A DNA stretch of 32,718 bases. Origin: JAAXQD01 sp032126435 (GTDB lineage Bacteria > Desulfobacterota > Desulfobacteria > Desulfobacterales > UBA11574). The stretch spans positions 1 to 32,718 of the forward strand of contig JAQBBE010000323.1 in NCBI GenBank assembly GCA_032126435.1, given 5' to 3'. Positions 14,827-23,481 of this stretch are shown in pieces. Position numbers and translations under genes: made by a program. The notes below the pieces were generated by a model. The model worked only from the letters and a program-made list of their open reading frames with translations. It did no database searches and was not told where the DNA came from. The stretch's first letter is position 1; the number at the start of each line of letters is the position of its first letter.

Positions 14827-15604
14827 CATGCCGAATTTTCCACTTGGCCTTCCGCTTTTCAAGAAACGCCAGCATACCTTCCTGGGCATCTTCATCAACA
14901 CAGTTTATGGCAATTGCACGGGTTGCATAATCGTAAGCAGATCTCATATCGAGATCGACCTGCTTGTAAAAAGTGTCTTTTCCAAAAGCGAGCGTGTACC
15001 GACTGTATTGAGCGATTTCCATTGCCAGGCTTCGGGTCTGTTCGGTGAGGTTCTCCGGGGGGACGATTCTGTTGATCAGCCCGAACCTTTCGGCATCCTC
15101 GGCTGAGATAAAACGCCCTGTCAATAGCATTTCCATGGCCCTTCGTTTCCCGATAATCCGAACCAGTGGTACTGCCGGGGTGGAACAAAAAAGGCCTATT
15201 TTGACCCCCGGTGTGGCGAATTGAGCACCGGTTTCTGCAATGGCGAGATCGCAGGCCGCAACCAGCTGACACCCTGCTGCTGTTGCAATGCCGTGAACTT
15301 GAGCAATAACGGGCTGGGGCAGTTTTTGAAGCGTTTGCATCATTTCAGCGCAGACCGAAAACAAATGGTTAAAATGCTGGATATCCAAATCTGTACCCAC
15401 CATTTCTCCAAGGTCATGCCCTGCGCAGAACGCCGGGCCGTTTCCCTTTATGACCACCACACGGACATCCTGATCCTGTGCGACAGTGTTAAGTTTATGG
15501 AGCATGTCGCCCATTAATTCCAGAGAGAGTGCATTCCGCTTTTCCGGACAATTTAATGTAAGCCATGCGATGGGTCCGTCCTTTTCCAGCAATACGGGTT
15601 CCAC
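14822..15604 (-). CDS. Crotonase-fold protein, ECHDC3-like
   Basis: A 260-residue enoyl-CoA hydratase/isomerase superfamily protein. The CoA-binding and oxyanion-hole segments are intact (FCAGHDLGE near 59-67, VHGIATAAGC near 103-112). The two glutamates that hydrate the double bond in classical enoyl-CoA hydratase are absent: the first position is Gln113 (GCQLVAACD) and the second is Gly133 (ATPGVKIGL). That pattern, with GLFCSTPAVPL, is typical of the ECHDC3 branch, so ordinary hydratase activity is doubtful. It could be an isomerase, thioesterase-like or other acyl-CoA enzyme. It lies downstream of oppF on the same strand, separated by a REP-like hairpin. Confidence 0.88.
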   Translation of the reverse strand: MEPVLLEKDGPIAWLTLNCPEKRNALSLELMGDMLHKLNTVAQDQDVRVVVIKGNGPAFCAGHDLGEMVGTDLDIQHFNHLFSVCAEMMQTLQKLPQPVIAQVHGIATAAGCQLVAACDLAIAETGAQFATPGVKIGLFCSTPAVPLVRIIGKRRAMEMLLTGRFISAEDAERFGLINRIVPPENLTEQTRSLAMEIAQYSRYTLAFGKDTFYKQVDLDMRSAYDYATRAIAINCVDEDAQEGMLAFLEKRKAKWKIRHE

Positions 15605-15692
15605 GATTTATCCTCCTTGTGACAGCAAAAATTGTATCCATTTGGCGTTATAGAACAACGCGGCCCAAAAGCATTCCGGTGATCTGGTTTTT

Positions 15693-15725
15693 ATACCCCG
15701 CCTTCTTGCGGCGGGGCGCTTCATT
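15693..15725. repeat. REP-like palindrome, copy 3
   Basis: CCCCGCC (15696-15702) and GGCGGGG (15710-15716) pair perfectly around TTCTTGC; the element begins ATA and ends GCGCTTCATT. Its edge contains the oppF stop codon, so it forms the 3' end of the opp transcript and may protect the mRNA or limit read-through into the crotonase gene. Confidence 0.7.
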
Positions 15726-16713
15726 TTTTCATTGCTTTCCAGCATCTGACAAAATGTCCTTCCCCAATTTTTTCGAAAAGGACCTTCTCTTTGCGGCAGC
15801 GCGGGGCTTCCATGGAACATATAGACCGGTATTTACATCCTCGGAGCGCCGCCGAGGAATCGGGAATATCCTCTTTCGGAAGCTTAATTTCCATTTTTTT
15901 TCCCGGCTCGGAATTGGGAATCGCAGAGAGCAATGACCGGGTATAGGGATGATGCGGGTTGTCAAAAATATCTTCAGCAGATGCATACTCCATGACCTGT
16001 CCCATGTACATAACAGCGATGGTGTTGCACAGATAGCCCACAACATTAAGGTCATGGGAGATGAAAAGATAACTTAGCCCCAGCTGATCCTGCAAGTCTT
16101 TTAAAAGGTTAATGATCTGAGCCTGGATAGAGACGTCCAGGGCCGATATGGGTTCATCGCATATGACCAGGGAAGGCTCCACGCTCAAGGCTCGGGCAAT
16201 GCCGATACGCTGGCGCTGACCCCCGCTGAATTCATGGGGATACCGATCTGTGCTGTCCGGGGACATGCCCACCATTTCCATGAGTTTTTCAAGGCGCGCT
16301 TTGCGCATTCTGTGGCTTTTGAGGCCAAGAATCCGTAACCCCTCTTCCACAGACTGGCCAACGGTCATTCGGGGATTCAGTGATCCGAACGGGTCCTGAA
16401 AAACAATCTGCATCTCTTTCCGGTGCGGTTTCATCTCTTTTTTGGAAAATCCACCGATGTCGATTCCTTGGTAAATAATTTTTCCTTCATCAAGCTCCAG
16501 AAGTTTCAGAATCAATCGGGCGACGGTTGTTTTTCCACAGCCGCTTTCACCCACCAGGCCCATGGTTTTTCCCCGTTCGATTTCAAAACTGACGCCGTCC
16601 ACAGCTTTCACCCACCCGGAGATTTTCCGGAAAAAACCTCTGCGTATGGGAAAATATTTTTTCAAATCTTTAACGCAAAGAATGATGGGATTATTTCTAT
16701 TTTTTGAATTCAT
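15721..16713 (-). CDS. oppF: Oligopeptide ABC transporter ATPase OppF/DppF
   Basis: A 330-residue ATPase subunit of a peptide importer. Walker A is GLVGESGCGKTT, the signature is FSGGQRQRIGIARAL and Walker B is LVICDEPISALD. The C-terminus carries the oligopeptide-transporter extension, with cysteines in the order RGCKYRSIC and EAPRC. The ATG follows directly on the oppD stop (TAG then ATG), so translation is coupled. It is the last gene of the opp unit. Peptide versus nickel specificity lies in the binding protein, not here. Confidence 0.93.
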   Translation of the reverse strand: MNSKNRNNPIILCVKDLKKYFPIRRGFFRKISGWVKAVDGVSFEIERGKTMGLVGESGCGKTTVARLILKLLELDEGKIIYQGIDIGGFSKKEMKPHRKEMQIVFQDPFGSLNPRMTVGQSVEEGLRILGLKSHRMRKARLEKLMEMVGMSPDSTDRYPHEFSGGQRQRIGIARALSVEPSLVICDEPISALDVSIQAQIINLLKDLQDQLGLSYLFISHDLNVVGYLCNTIAVMYMGQVMEYASAEDIFDNPHHPYTRSLLSAIPNSEPGKKMEIKLPKEDIPDSSAALRGCKYRSICSMEAPRCRKEKVLFEKIGEGHFVRCWKAMKK

Positions 16714-17709
16714 CTAAGTATGATGACCTTTATCTTGAAACAGTATCGGACAGCGGGCCAGATGCCCTTGGCCGTAATCGCACATTTTAGGATATTCTTT
16801 ATGACAGCTCGGCGCTTTATGGGGACACCTTGGATGAAAGGGGCACCCCGCCGGCTTATACGCCGGGTTTGGTACCGTCCCGGGGATGCTGTAAAGTCTT
16901 TTGCCCCGCTTCGAAAGGCTGGGAAGAGATGCAAGCAGTCCCTGAGTATACGGATGCCGGGCATTGCGAAAGATTTGTTCCGTATTTCCCTGCTCTGCAA
17001 TGATGCCGGCATACATGACATAAACCCGATCGGCGATGGCCGCCACGACGCCGAGATCATGGGTAATATAAAGAATCGACATGGATTGTTTTTTCTGAAT
17101 AGACCCGAAAAGCTCAAGAATCTGAGCCTGTACCGTGACATCAAGGGCGGTGGTCGGCTCATCTGCAATAATCAGATCCGGGTCACACGCCAGAGCCATT
17201 GCGATCATAACCCGTTGTCTCTGACCGCCGCTGAGCTGATGGGGATAGTCTTCAAGTCGTTGTTCAGGAGCGGAAATTTCCACGTCCTTCAAGAGGCGAA
17301 TACATTTTTCATGAAGCGCTTCGGCCCCTATCTTTTTATGGATACTGACGGCTTCTGAGATCTGGTTTCCGATGGTAAAGACCGGATTCAGCGATGTCAG
17401 AGGTTCTTGAAAAACCATGGCAATATGGTTTCCCCGGATCTTTTGCATTTCTTCTTCGTTGAGTTCCAACAGATTTCGTCCTGCGAACACGATTTGGCCG
17501 TCTACGATTTCTCCGGGCGGCGTTGTAACGAGGCCGAGGATGCTGAGCGCAGAAACTGTTTTCCCGCATCCGGATTCACCCACAATACACACCGTCTCTT
17601 TTTTCCGGACCTCGAAACTGACCCCGTCCACGGCACGGGCACATTCATGGCCGCTTCGAAAATATACTTTTAAATCTCGTACGGAAAGAAGGGTATTGTT
17701 GTCTGTCAT
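16714..17709 (-). CDS. oppD: Oligopeptide ABC transporter ATPase OppD/DppD
   Basis: A 331-residue ATPase that pairs with OppF. Walker A is CIVGESGCGKTV, the signature is LSGGQRQRVMIAMAL and Walker B is LIIADEPTTALD. The C-terminal extension has the cysteine set CPFHPRCPHKAPSC plus a later MCDYG, the motif that binds a Fe-S cluster in some OppD/MppD proteins. It lies 49 bases after oppC and abuts oppF. Confidence 0.93.
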   Translation of the reverse strand: MTDNNTLLSVRDLKVYFRSGHECARAVDGVSFEVRKKETVCIVGESGCGKTVSALSILGLVTTPPGEIVDGQIVFAGRNLLELNEEEMQKIRGNHIAMVFQEPLTSLNPVFTIGNQISEAVSIHKKIGAEALHEKCIRLLKDVEISAPEQRLEDYPHQLSGGQRQRVMIAMALACDPDLIIADEPTTALDVTVQAQILELFGSIQKKQSMSILYITHDLGVVAAIADRVYVMYAGIIAEQGNTEQIFRNARHPYTQGLLASLPSLSKRGKRLYSIPGTVPNPAYKPAGCPFHPRCPHKAPSCHKEYPKMCDYGQGHLARCPILFQDKGHHT

Positions 17710-17758
17710 TTTGTTCTTTAAATTTTAGGTACTTTAGTTCATTTTAGGCATTCTTTGT

Positions 17759-18931
17759 TCAGTGTCTTTCCCTGAGTTTCGGGTTCAGTGCATCCCTGAG
17801 ACCTTCACCAAAAAGGTTAAAAGAGAGCACGACGATCAATATGGTGATCCCCGGAATGAAGGTCAGCCAGGGAGCATCGAAAATGAAATTTTTGCCGCCG
17901 GAAAGGATATTGCCCCAGGTGGCATTGGGCGGGGGTACTCCGAACCCGAGAAAACTCAAGCCGGCCTCTGTCAAAATGGCGGAAGCGATACCGATGGTGG
18001 CAGAGACCAGCACCGGCGCGACGGCATTGGGCATCATGTGCCGAAAGATGATCCTGAAATTGCCGATGCCCAGCGCCTTTGCCGCCGCCACAAAGTCCTG
18101 TTCCCTCAGGGAGAGAAATTCAGCGCGGACAAATCTCGTCGTCCCCATCCAGCTGGTCAATCCGATGACGATCATAATATTGTAGATGCTTGCAGGGAGA
18201 ATCGCCACCACCGTTAAAATCAGAAAAAAGCTCGGAAAGCAGAGCATAATATCCACGATTCTCATGATCAGGGTGTCCACGGAGACCGCATTGGTGTGGA
18301 GCATTGCCCGCCATGATGAATGTGCTTTTTTCCTGGATCTGTGCCGGGTCAAGACAACATAAACGATGTATGCCAGGCAGAGCAATAAAAGCGCTGCGCC
18401 GGAGAGGGTAACATCGAGAAGTACCAGTCCTGTTCCTGAAAGCAAAAATAACGTCCATAGAATGAGGTCTATTTTAATGTAATGTTGTCCGAAGTAGCCT
18501 GCAATTCCGCCCATGAAGATCCCGATGAGTACCGATATTCCGACGGCGACAAAACCGACGGTCAGCGAAACCCATGCCCCTTGAAGCATTCTCGCAAAAA
18601 CATCTCTTCCCAGATCATCGGTTCCCATCAGATAGAAATTCAAGGTTGGAACCTGGTTTGGTTCCAGTAAGTCGAGATTGGGTTTTGAAAAAGGGGGTCG
18701 CAGCTTTTCCTCGAGGCGGATCAAAGATGGATCGAAAATGGGCTTGGATCCCGAGGTCAGGAAAAGACCCGTGATTGCGCAGCAGAAGAATAAGATAAAA
18801 ATGAGCAGCCCCATAATGGCAAGCCGGTTTTGTCCGAAAAGAAGCCAGAATTCCTCCAACCTCGTCCGCTTCGGGGCCAGCGGTGCCTCCACATGGAAAT
18901 CTTTGGTAACCGTTGTTTCATTGAGATTCAT
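17759..18931 (-). CDS. oppC: Oligopeptide ABC transporter permease OppC
   Basis: A 390-residue inner-membrane permease. The cytoplasmic N-terminus is followed by the OppC-type first helix (MGLLIFILFFCCAITGLFLT), a periplasmic region with MGTDDLGRDVFARML, and the permease core with the EAA loop (EFLSLREQDFVAAAKALGIG). It is longer than the usual near-300 residues. The extra length is an insert after TM2 that holds two more hydrophobic stretches (ILWTLFLLSGTGLVLLDVTL, ALLLLCLAYIVYVVL) and a basic RHRSRKKAHSS loop. Its ATG overlaps the oppB stop by one base (TAATG). Confidence 0.92.
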   Translation of the reverse strand: MNLNETTVTKDFHVEAPLAPKRTRLEEFWLLFGQNRLAIMGLLIFILFFCCAITGLFLTSGSKPIFDPSLIRLEEKLRPPFSKPNLDLLEPNQVPTLNFYLMGTDDLGRDVFARMLQGAWVSLTVGFVAVGISVLIGIFMGGIAGYFGQHYIKIDLILWTLFLLSGTGLVLLDVTLSGAALLLLCLAYIVYVVLTRHRSRKKAHSSWRAMLHTNAVSVDTLIMRIVDIMLCFPSFFLILTVVAILPASIYNIMIVIGLTSWMGTTRFVRAEFLSLREQDFVAAAKALGIGNFRIIFRHMMPNAVAPVLVSATIGIASAILTEAGLSFLGFGVPPPNATWGNILSGGKNFIFDAPWLTFIPGITILIVVLSFNLFGEGLRDALNPKLRERH

Positions 18932-19890
18932 TACAGGCGTATCCTCGGATCGACAATTAGGTAAAGAAGGTCCGATATAAAGGTGCCGGCCAGCACCAAT
19001 ACGGCTGAAACAAAATTAACCGTCAGGATAATCGGGTAATCCCTGGCCAGAATCGCTTCATAGGCCATGCGGCCCATACCGGGCCAGGAAAAGATGGATT
19101 CGATGATGACCGAGCCCCCGATCAAACCGGGTAAAATCAGACCGAACATGGTTACGAACGGCAGGAGCGCATTTCGGAGCGCATGTTTATAGTGGACCTG
19201 TTCCGGGGGAAGTCCCTTGGCCCGGGCGGTTCGAATATAGTCCTGACCTTCCACTTCCAGCATCTGGCTTCGAACATACCTGGAAAGGACTGCAATGCCG
19301 CCGGTTGCAACCAGGACCGAGGGAAGGAGCATGTGCCAGATCCTGTCCATCAATATGTAAGGGATGGAAGCGTCTCCGATCCCGAACGTTACCATGCCGA
19401 TAACCGGTACATGGAAACGGGTCACCACAAAAATTATGAGAACGTAAGCGAAGAAGAATCCGGGTATGGAAATCAGCAGGTAAGATAAAAATGTGGCGGT
19501 TCGGTCAAAGATACCTTTCCTAAAAATGGCCGACCGGATGCCCACCGGGAAAGAAAGGGTCCAGGTTATGAGTGTTCCCACAATAAAAAGGGGGAGGCTG
19601 TTTAAAAATCGTTCCCAAATTTTTTTAAGGACCGATTGATTGTCTTTCCATGATACGGTTTTTCCGGTAAACAGGTCCTGATAAAAATAGACATACTGGA
19701 CATACAGCGGCTTATCCAGATGAAATTCTTTGCGAAAGCGTTCCACCACCTCGGGTGTAAATTTTGGATTCATGGGATCGACCTGGCTCGGTTTTCCCGG
19801 TGCAAGATGAATAATCGAAAAAGAAACGATGGAGACGAAAAAGAGGGTGATTAATTTTTGTACAAAACTTCGTCCGATAAATGATAACAT
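18931..19890 (-). CDS. oppB: Oligopeptide ABC transporter permease OppB
   Basis: A 319-residue inner-membrane permease with six expected helices. It begins with the OppB-type helix (LITLFFVSIVSFSIIHLAPG) and has the YVRSQMLEVEGQDYIRTARA coupling loop and the closing LYLIVDPRIRL. An AAGGA ribosome site lies inside the last codons of the upstream binding-protein gene. With OppC it forms the translocation pore. Confidence 0.94.
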   Translation of the reverse strand: MLSFIGRSFVQKLITLFFVSIVSFSIIHLAPGKPSQVDPMNPKFTPEVVERFRKEFHLDKPLYVQYVYFYQDLFTGKTVSWKDNQSVLKKIWERFLNSLPLFIVGTLITWTLSFPVGIRSAIFRKGIFDRTATFLSYLLISIPGFFFAYVLIIFVVTRFHVPVIGMVTFGIGDASIPYILMDRIWHMLLPSVLVATGGIAVLSRYVRSQMLEVEGQDYIRTARAKGLPPEQVHYKHALRNALLPFVTMFGLILPGLIGGSVIIESIFSWPGMGRMAYEAILARDYPIILTVNFVSAVLVLAGTFISDLLYLIVDPRIRL

Positions 19891-19893
19891 GGT

Positions 19894-22026
19894 CTATCCT
19901 TCATCCATAAAGTTCGGTGCCTTTGAAAGCTTTATCCATTTGTTGAAATAGAACCTATAATTGCCGGTCTGGGTGGGTTTTATTTTTTCATACCGGATGG
20001 TTCCGGCATCATCGACATCTTTTATGACGATACGCTTGTCTAAAACGGCGGTCCACTTTTCGACATAAAGGAATGTATACGGCTGTTCTTTTGCAATAAT
20101 TTCATGAAGCCTGTGCGAGTATTCCACCTGTCGGATATGATTGTATTCCTGCCGTATCTTGATGATGAGATCATCGGCTTCTTGGTTTTTAAAATTAACA
20201 AAATTGAGCTGATATGGATTTGTTTGGCTCGAATGCCATATCTGATATAGATCGGGTTCGATTCCCATTTGCCACCCCAAAATCAAGGCATCAAAATCTG
20301 CTTTGTTTACCCGTTCCTGTATAAAAACAGACCACTCTAAAAGATCGGTCCGGACATCGATGCCGATCTGTTTCCATGCATTCTGGGCAATGGCCAGTAT
20401 GGCTTTTCGAAGATCGTTGCCGTTGTTGGTGATGAGCGTGAATTTAAACCTTTGGCCGTCTTTTTCAAGCCAGCCGTCCTTATTCCGTTGCCAACCGGCC
20501 GCCGCCAAAAGCTTTAAAGCACCTTTGGGATCATAGGGAAGCGGATTGAGATGGTGGTTATAATAATCGGTCTGTTTGACAAAAGGGCCCGTGATTTGTT
20601 CTCCCTGACCATAAAGCACGTATTTGATGATCTTGTCGACATCAATGGCCATTCCCAATGCCCTTCGTACACGGGGATCATCAAAGGGTTTTCGTCTCAT
20701 GTTGTAACCGATATATGTATAGCCGAAAGCGGTGCCGGAAAAGCTTTGAAATTTAGGATCTTTTTCCAAGCGTTTCACCTGATGCGGCTGAACACCATAG
20801 CTGTCGATGGTGCCGGCATAAAATTCCATTTCCTGGGTCAAAAGATCGGGAATAATCCGAAAGACATAACGTTGATAATTTGGCGGCCCTTCCCAGTAGT
20901 CGTCAAAACGATCCAGGGTAATATATTGGTCCGACTTCCACTCACGGAATTTGAAAGGTCCGGATCCGATAGGGCGGCGGTTGAAGGTGCTCTGGCGCAT
21001 GGAAAAAGTTTTCGGGTCTTTTCCCAGACGCAAGGCTTCTTTTTCAAGTGCTTTTGAATTCAGCAGGTGTTCGGGGAGGATTCCCATGCCCCAGGTTCCA
21101 ATGGCAGGAGAATAGAGCCGCTTGTATACGATTTTTACGGTCAGCGGGTCAACAACTTGAACCGTTTTGACCGGTTCGTAATCTGAAATGCGCGGCGAAA
21201 GATTTTTGGGATTCATGATCGCTTCATACGTAAATTTGACATCATCGGCTTCGACCCTATGGCCGTCATGAAACTTTACCCCGGGCCGCAGGTGAAACAG
21301 CAGGATCGGATTGTGTTCACCGGCCGGTAACAGCTCCTCGGCGTATGCCGCCAATTTTTCTTTGCCGTGCTGAGACGGCGAGCTCAAGTAGTCTTTGCTG
21401 TGAAAGGACTCAAAGTAATCTTTGCCCAGAAGGTGTGACAGGTTTTGAAAAAGATCCGGGTCGACGCCGTTGAGAACCAGTTTGATTCTAGCGGGTGCTG
21501 CAACACGAATTTCAATCTTTTCCTGTGTGTCGGTATTCGGATCTTTGAACGGCTGGGTCACCGAAAAGGTTCTGGGAGGGAGCACGGAAATTTCATTGAT
21601 GCGTTTTAGAGAATCTTTAAGCCCCGGATCTGTTGCATGATTTTTTTTTTGCGCGTCTCTCACAAAGCCCGCTAACGTTTGAGGGTCTGCCTTGCCCAGA
21701 CCGGGTATGGATGCGGATGGGTTGACATAAAAAAAAGCTTCTTCAAAAACCTCCCAGGATTTGGCCAGTCGTCCCCTGAAGCGCAATTGCTCATCCCGGT
21801 CAATAAGACCCTCGAACACAAGGTCCTGGATGTTGCTGCTGGCAGAATCCGCTGTAAGAATGGGATTAAGGAGGCTGGCATCACCGATGGATCCGGCAAT
21901 GTATTCAGCAAGACGCGCAGGATTGCCCCTTGTTTGCTGTTCGTAGGTCGGCACCCAGAAATACGACTGCAACAAGACCACAATGAGAAGTATGGGTGCG
22001 AAAATGAGGACGCGTCTAATGGTCAT
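19894..22026 (-). CDS. oppA: Peptide ABC transporter substrate-binding protein
   Basis: A 710-residue solute-binding protein of the SBP_bac_5 (OppA/DppA) family. It has a single N-terminal hydrophobic segment (residues about 5-25) with no lipobox, so it is probably membrane-anchored by an uncleaved helix. Conserved blocks include SLLNPILTADSASSNIQDLV near the start, LRPGVKFHDGHRVEADDVKF and the RRPFDDPRVRRALGMAIDVD region. It is about 150 residues longer than typical members. The excess is an insert between the first lobe (AKSWEVFEE) and the LRPGVKFHDG block, rich in charged residues. It is the first gene of oppABCDF. No clear Shine-Dalgarno sequence precedes the ATG. Peptide specificity is inferred from the family. 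Confidence 0.92.
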   Translation of the reverse strand: MTIRRVLIFAPILLIVVLLQSYFWVPTYEQQTRGNPARLAEYIAGSIGDASLLNPILTADSASSNIQDLVFEGLIDRDEQLRFRGRLAKSWEVFEEAFFYVNPSASIPGLGKADPQTLAGFVRDAQKKNHATDPGLKDSLKRINEISVLPPRTFSVTQPFKDPNTDTQEKIEIRVAAPARIKLVLNGVDPDLFQNLSHLLGKDYFESFHSKDYLSSPSQHGKEKLAAYAEELLPAGEHNPILLFHLRPGVKFHDGHRVEADDVKFTYEAIMNPKNLSPRISDYEPVKTVQVVDPLTVKIVYKRLYSPAIGTWGMGILPEHLLNSKALEKEALRLGKDPKTFSMRQSTFNRRPIGSGPFKFREWKSDQYITLDRFDDYWEGPPNYQRYVFRIIPDLLTQEMEFYAGTIDSYGVQPHQVKRLEKDPKFQSFSGTAFGYTYIGYNMRRKPFDDPRVRRALGMAIDVDKIIKYVLYGQGEQITGPFVKQTDYYNHHLNPLPYDPKGALKLLAAAGWQRNKDGWLEKDGQRFKFTLITNNGNDLRKAILAIAQNAWKQIGIDVRTDLLEWSVFIQERVNKADFDALILGWQMGIEPDLYQIWHSSQTNPYQLNFVNFKNQEADDLIIKIRQEYNHIRQVEYSHRLHEIIAKEQPYTFLYVEKWTAVLDKRIVIKDVDDAGTIRYEKIKPTQTGNYRFYFNKWIKLSKAPNFMDEG

Positions 22027-22247
22027 GATAACAGTCGCTTATTGTATGAATTCCAAGAACAGGTTGTTTGAGCTAACTAAATGTTTTTAAAGGATAATTA
22101 TTGTTGAAACATAAACATAAGAGATTCAGGTTTTTGAGTCAAGTGAAAAGGCGTGGGCGGAAATAGAAAGAACCCGGCGCCACTTCTCTCCACATTTGGA
22201 ATATCAGAATAGTAAAGAGATGGCATGCGGATTTTTGGAGAAAAGAA

Positions 22248-22286
22248 AAAGCGGATAACCGTTTTTTATAAACCGTTATCCGCTTT
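22248..22286 (-). terminator. Terminator of the histone-tailed protein gene
   Basis: AAAGCGGATAAC (22248-22259) and GTTATCCGCTTT (22275-22286) make a perfect 12-bp stem with a 15-nt AT loop. On the minus strand it is followed by TTTTTCTTTTC. It lies 28 bases after the stop of the gene at 22314-23372. The rest of 22027-22247 shows nothing recognisable. Confidence 0.85.
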
Positions 22287-22313
22287 GTTTAATCGTGATG
22301 AATGATAAACAAT

Positions 22314-23372
22314 CTATTTGGCGGGCTTTGCCGAAGATTTTTCCGCCGCCTGTTTTGCCTTCAGGGCCGCAATCTGTTGATCCACGGCATCCATTTTTTG
22401 ATGTATCAAATCGACTTTAAGGTCATCGATGCCCAGTCTTGCCGCTTCGGAGAGAAATCCTTTTGCTTGATTAAGATCGGAAAGGGTGGGTTTGCTGGCT
22501 GATACATCCGCCTTGTATAGAAGAATCATCAGCTCGATGTTGTTTAAGCGGCTAAAAACTGCTTCGTTGGCGGCAGGTGTTGTGGCATACGCCAGCGCCT
22601 TGTTCAAATACGTTTTAATACCGGCAAAATCCGGCAACCCCGGAACAATCAAAAGGGTATCTGCCTTTTCCACGTAGTAATTGAATATAAGGGGGAAGGC
22701 ATCTGCTTTGGAATAAATATTTTTAATTGTTTCAGGCGGTTGAACGCCGGGGAGCGAGATCAAACATGCCTCGCCCATGGGGGCGAATCTTCCCTGCCAG
22801 ATTTCAAGCGCACCGTCTGTTGCATGAATGTAAAATTTATTTTTGTTTATCATGCTGGATCCGATAACCAGTGCGATAAGAACAGCGAAAGCGGCCACCA
22901 GATATTTCATGGCCTTTTCCATGGGATCATCGGTTATGGTACCGCCACTATCGGGGGGTTCGTATGATACAGACACCTCAGGTTCTACGGCCTTTTCAGC
23001 GGCGGCTTTTTCGGCAGCGGCTTTTTCAGCGGCGGCCTTGATTTCCGCCAGATCAAATTTTTTCAGCAGCAATTCCTTGATCCGACGGGTTTCTTCTTCT
23101 GAGCCTGAGAAAAAAGGCGGTGCAGCCGAATCCTTTGAATCGGTTTCATCCGGGCGCACGGTATAGAGGGTTTCAGGTTTCCAAACGCCGAATTTTTTCA
23201 TGATGAGATCTTTCACAGAAACCTTCTTCTGGGTTGTTTTAGGGGCGGTTTTTTTAGTTTTAACTGCGGGTGCCTTTTTGGCCTTTGGGGCTGCTTTAGC
23301 GGCCGCCTTTTTTTTTGCGGTGGACTTTTTCTTGGCTTTGGAGGTCGATTTAAGCAAGCTGTTTTTTCCCAT
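22314..23372 (-). CDS. Single-pass membrane protein, histone-like tail
   Basis: A 352-residue protein of no family known to me. Residues 1-50 are almost only Lys, Ala, Pro, Thr and Ser (KKKSTAKKKAAAKAAPKAKK), like the DNA-binding tail of histone H1 or AlgP-type proteins. Residues 51-70 resemble a short conserved element (VSVKDLIMKKFGVWKPETLY) that recurs in part near 98-112 (IKELLLKKFDLAEIK). A tandem AEKAAAEKAAAEKA helix spans about 115-129. One transmembrane helix lies at 157-175 (YLVAAFAVLIALVIGSSM). About 175 residues then form a soluble domain with helical, TPR-like character near the end, closing with a second Ala/Lys tail. The orientation (basic tail inside) is inferred by the positive-inside rule. 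AGAGG lies seven to eight bases before the ATG. It is monocistronic, divergent from larE. Confidence 0.75.
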   Translation of the reverse strand: MGKNSLLKSTSKAKKKSTAKKKAAAKAAPKAKKAPAVKTKKTAPKTTQKKVSVKDLIMKKFGVWKPETLYTVRPDETDSKDSAAPPFFSGSEEETRRIKELLLKKFDLAEIKAAAEKAAAEKAAAEKAVEPEVSVSYEPPDSGGTITDDPMEKAMKYLVAAFAVLIALVIGSSMINKNKFYIHATDGALEIWQGRFAPMGEACLISLPGVQPPETIKNIYSKADAFPLIFNYYVEKADTLLIVPGLPDFAGIKTYLNKALAYATTPAANEAVFSRLNNIELMILLYKADVSASKPTLSDLNQAKGFLSEAARLGIDDLKVDLIHQKMDAVDQQIAALKAKQAAEKSSAKPAK

Positions 23373-23481
23373 AAAAAAACCTCTTTGAATTTGTGGGTGA
23401 GAGTGTATATAGTAAATAATAATTTATATTAAGAAAAATGTGTATATATGAATACATAAGTTTTGTAAACATTTTTTTATC

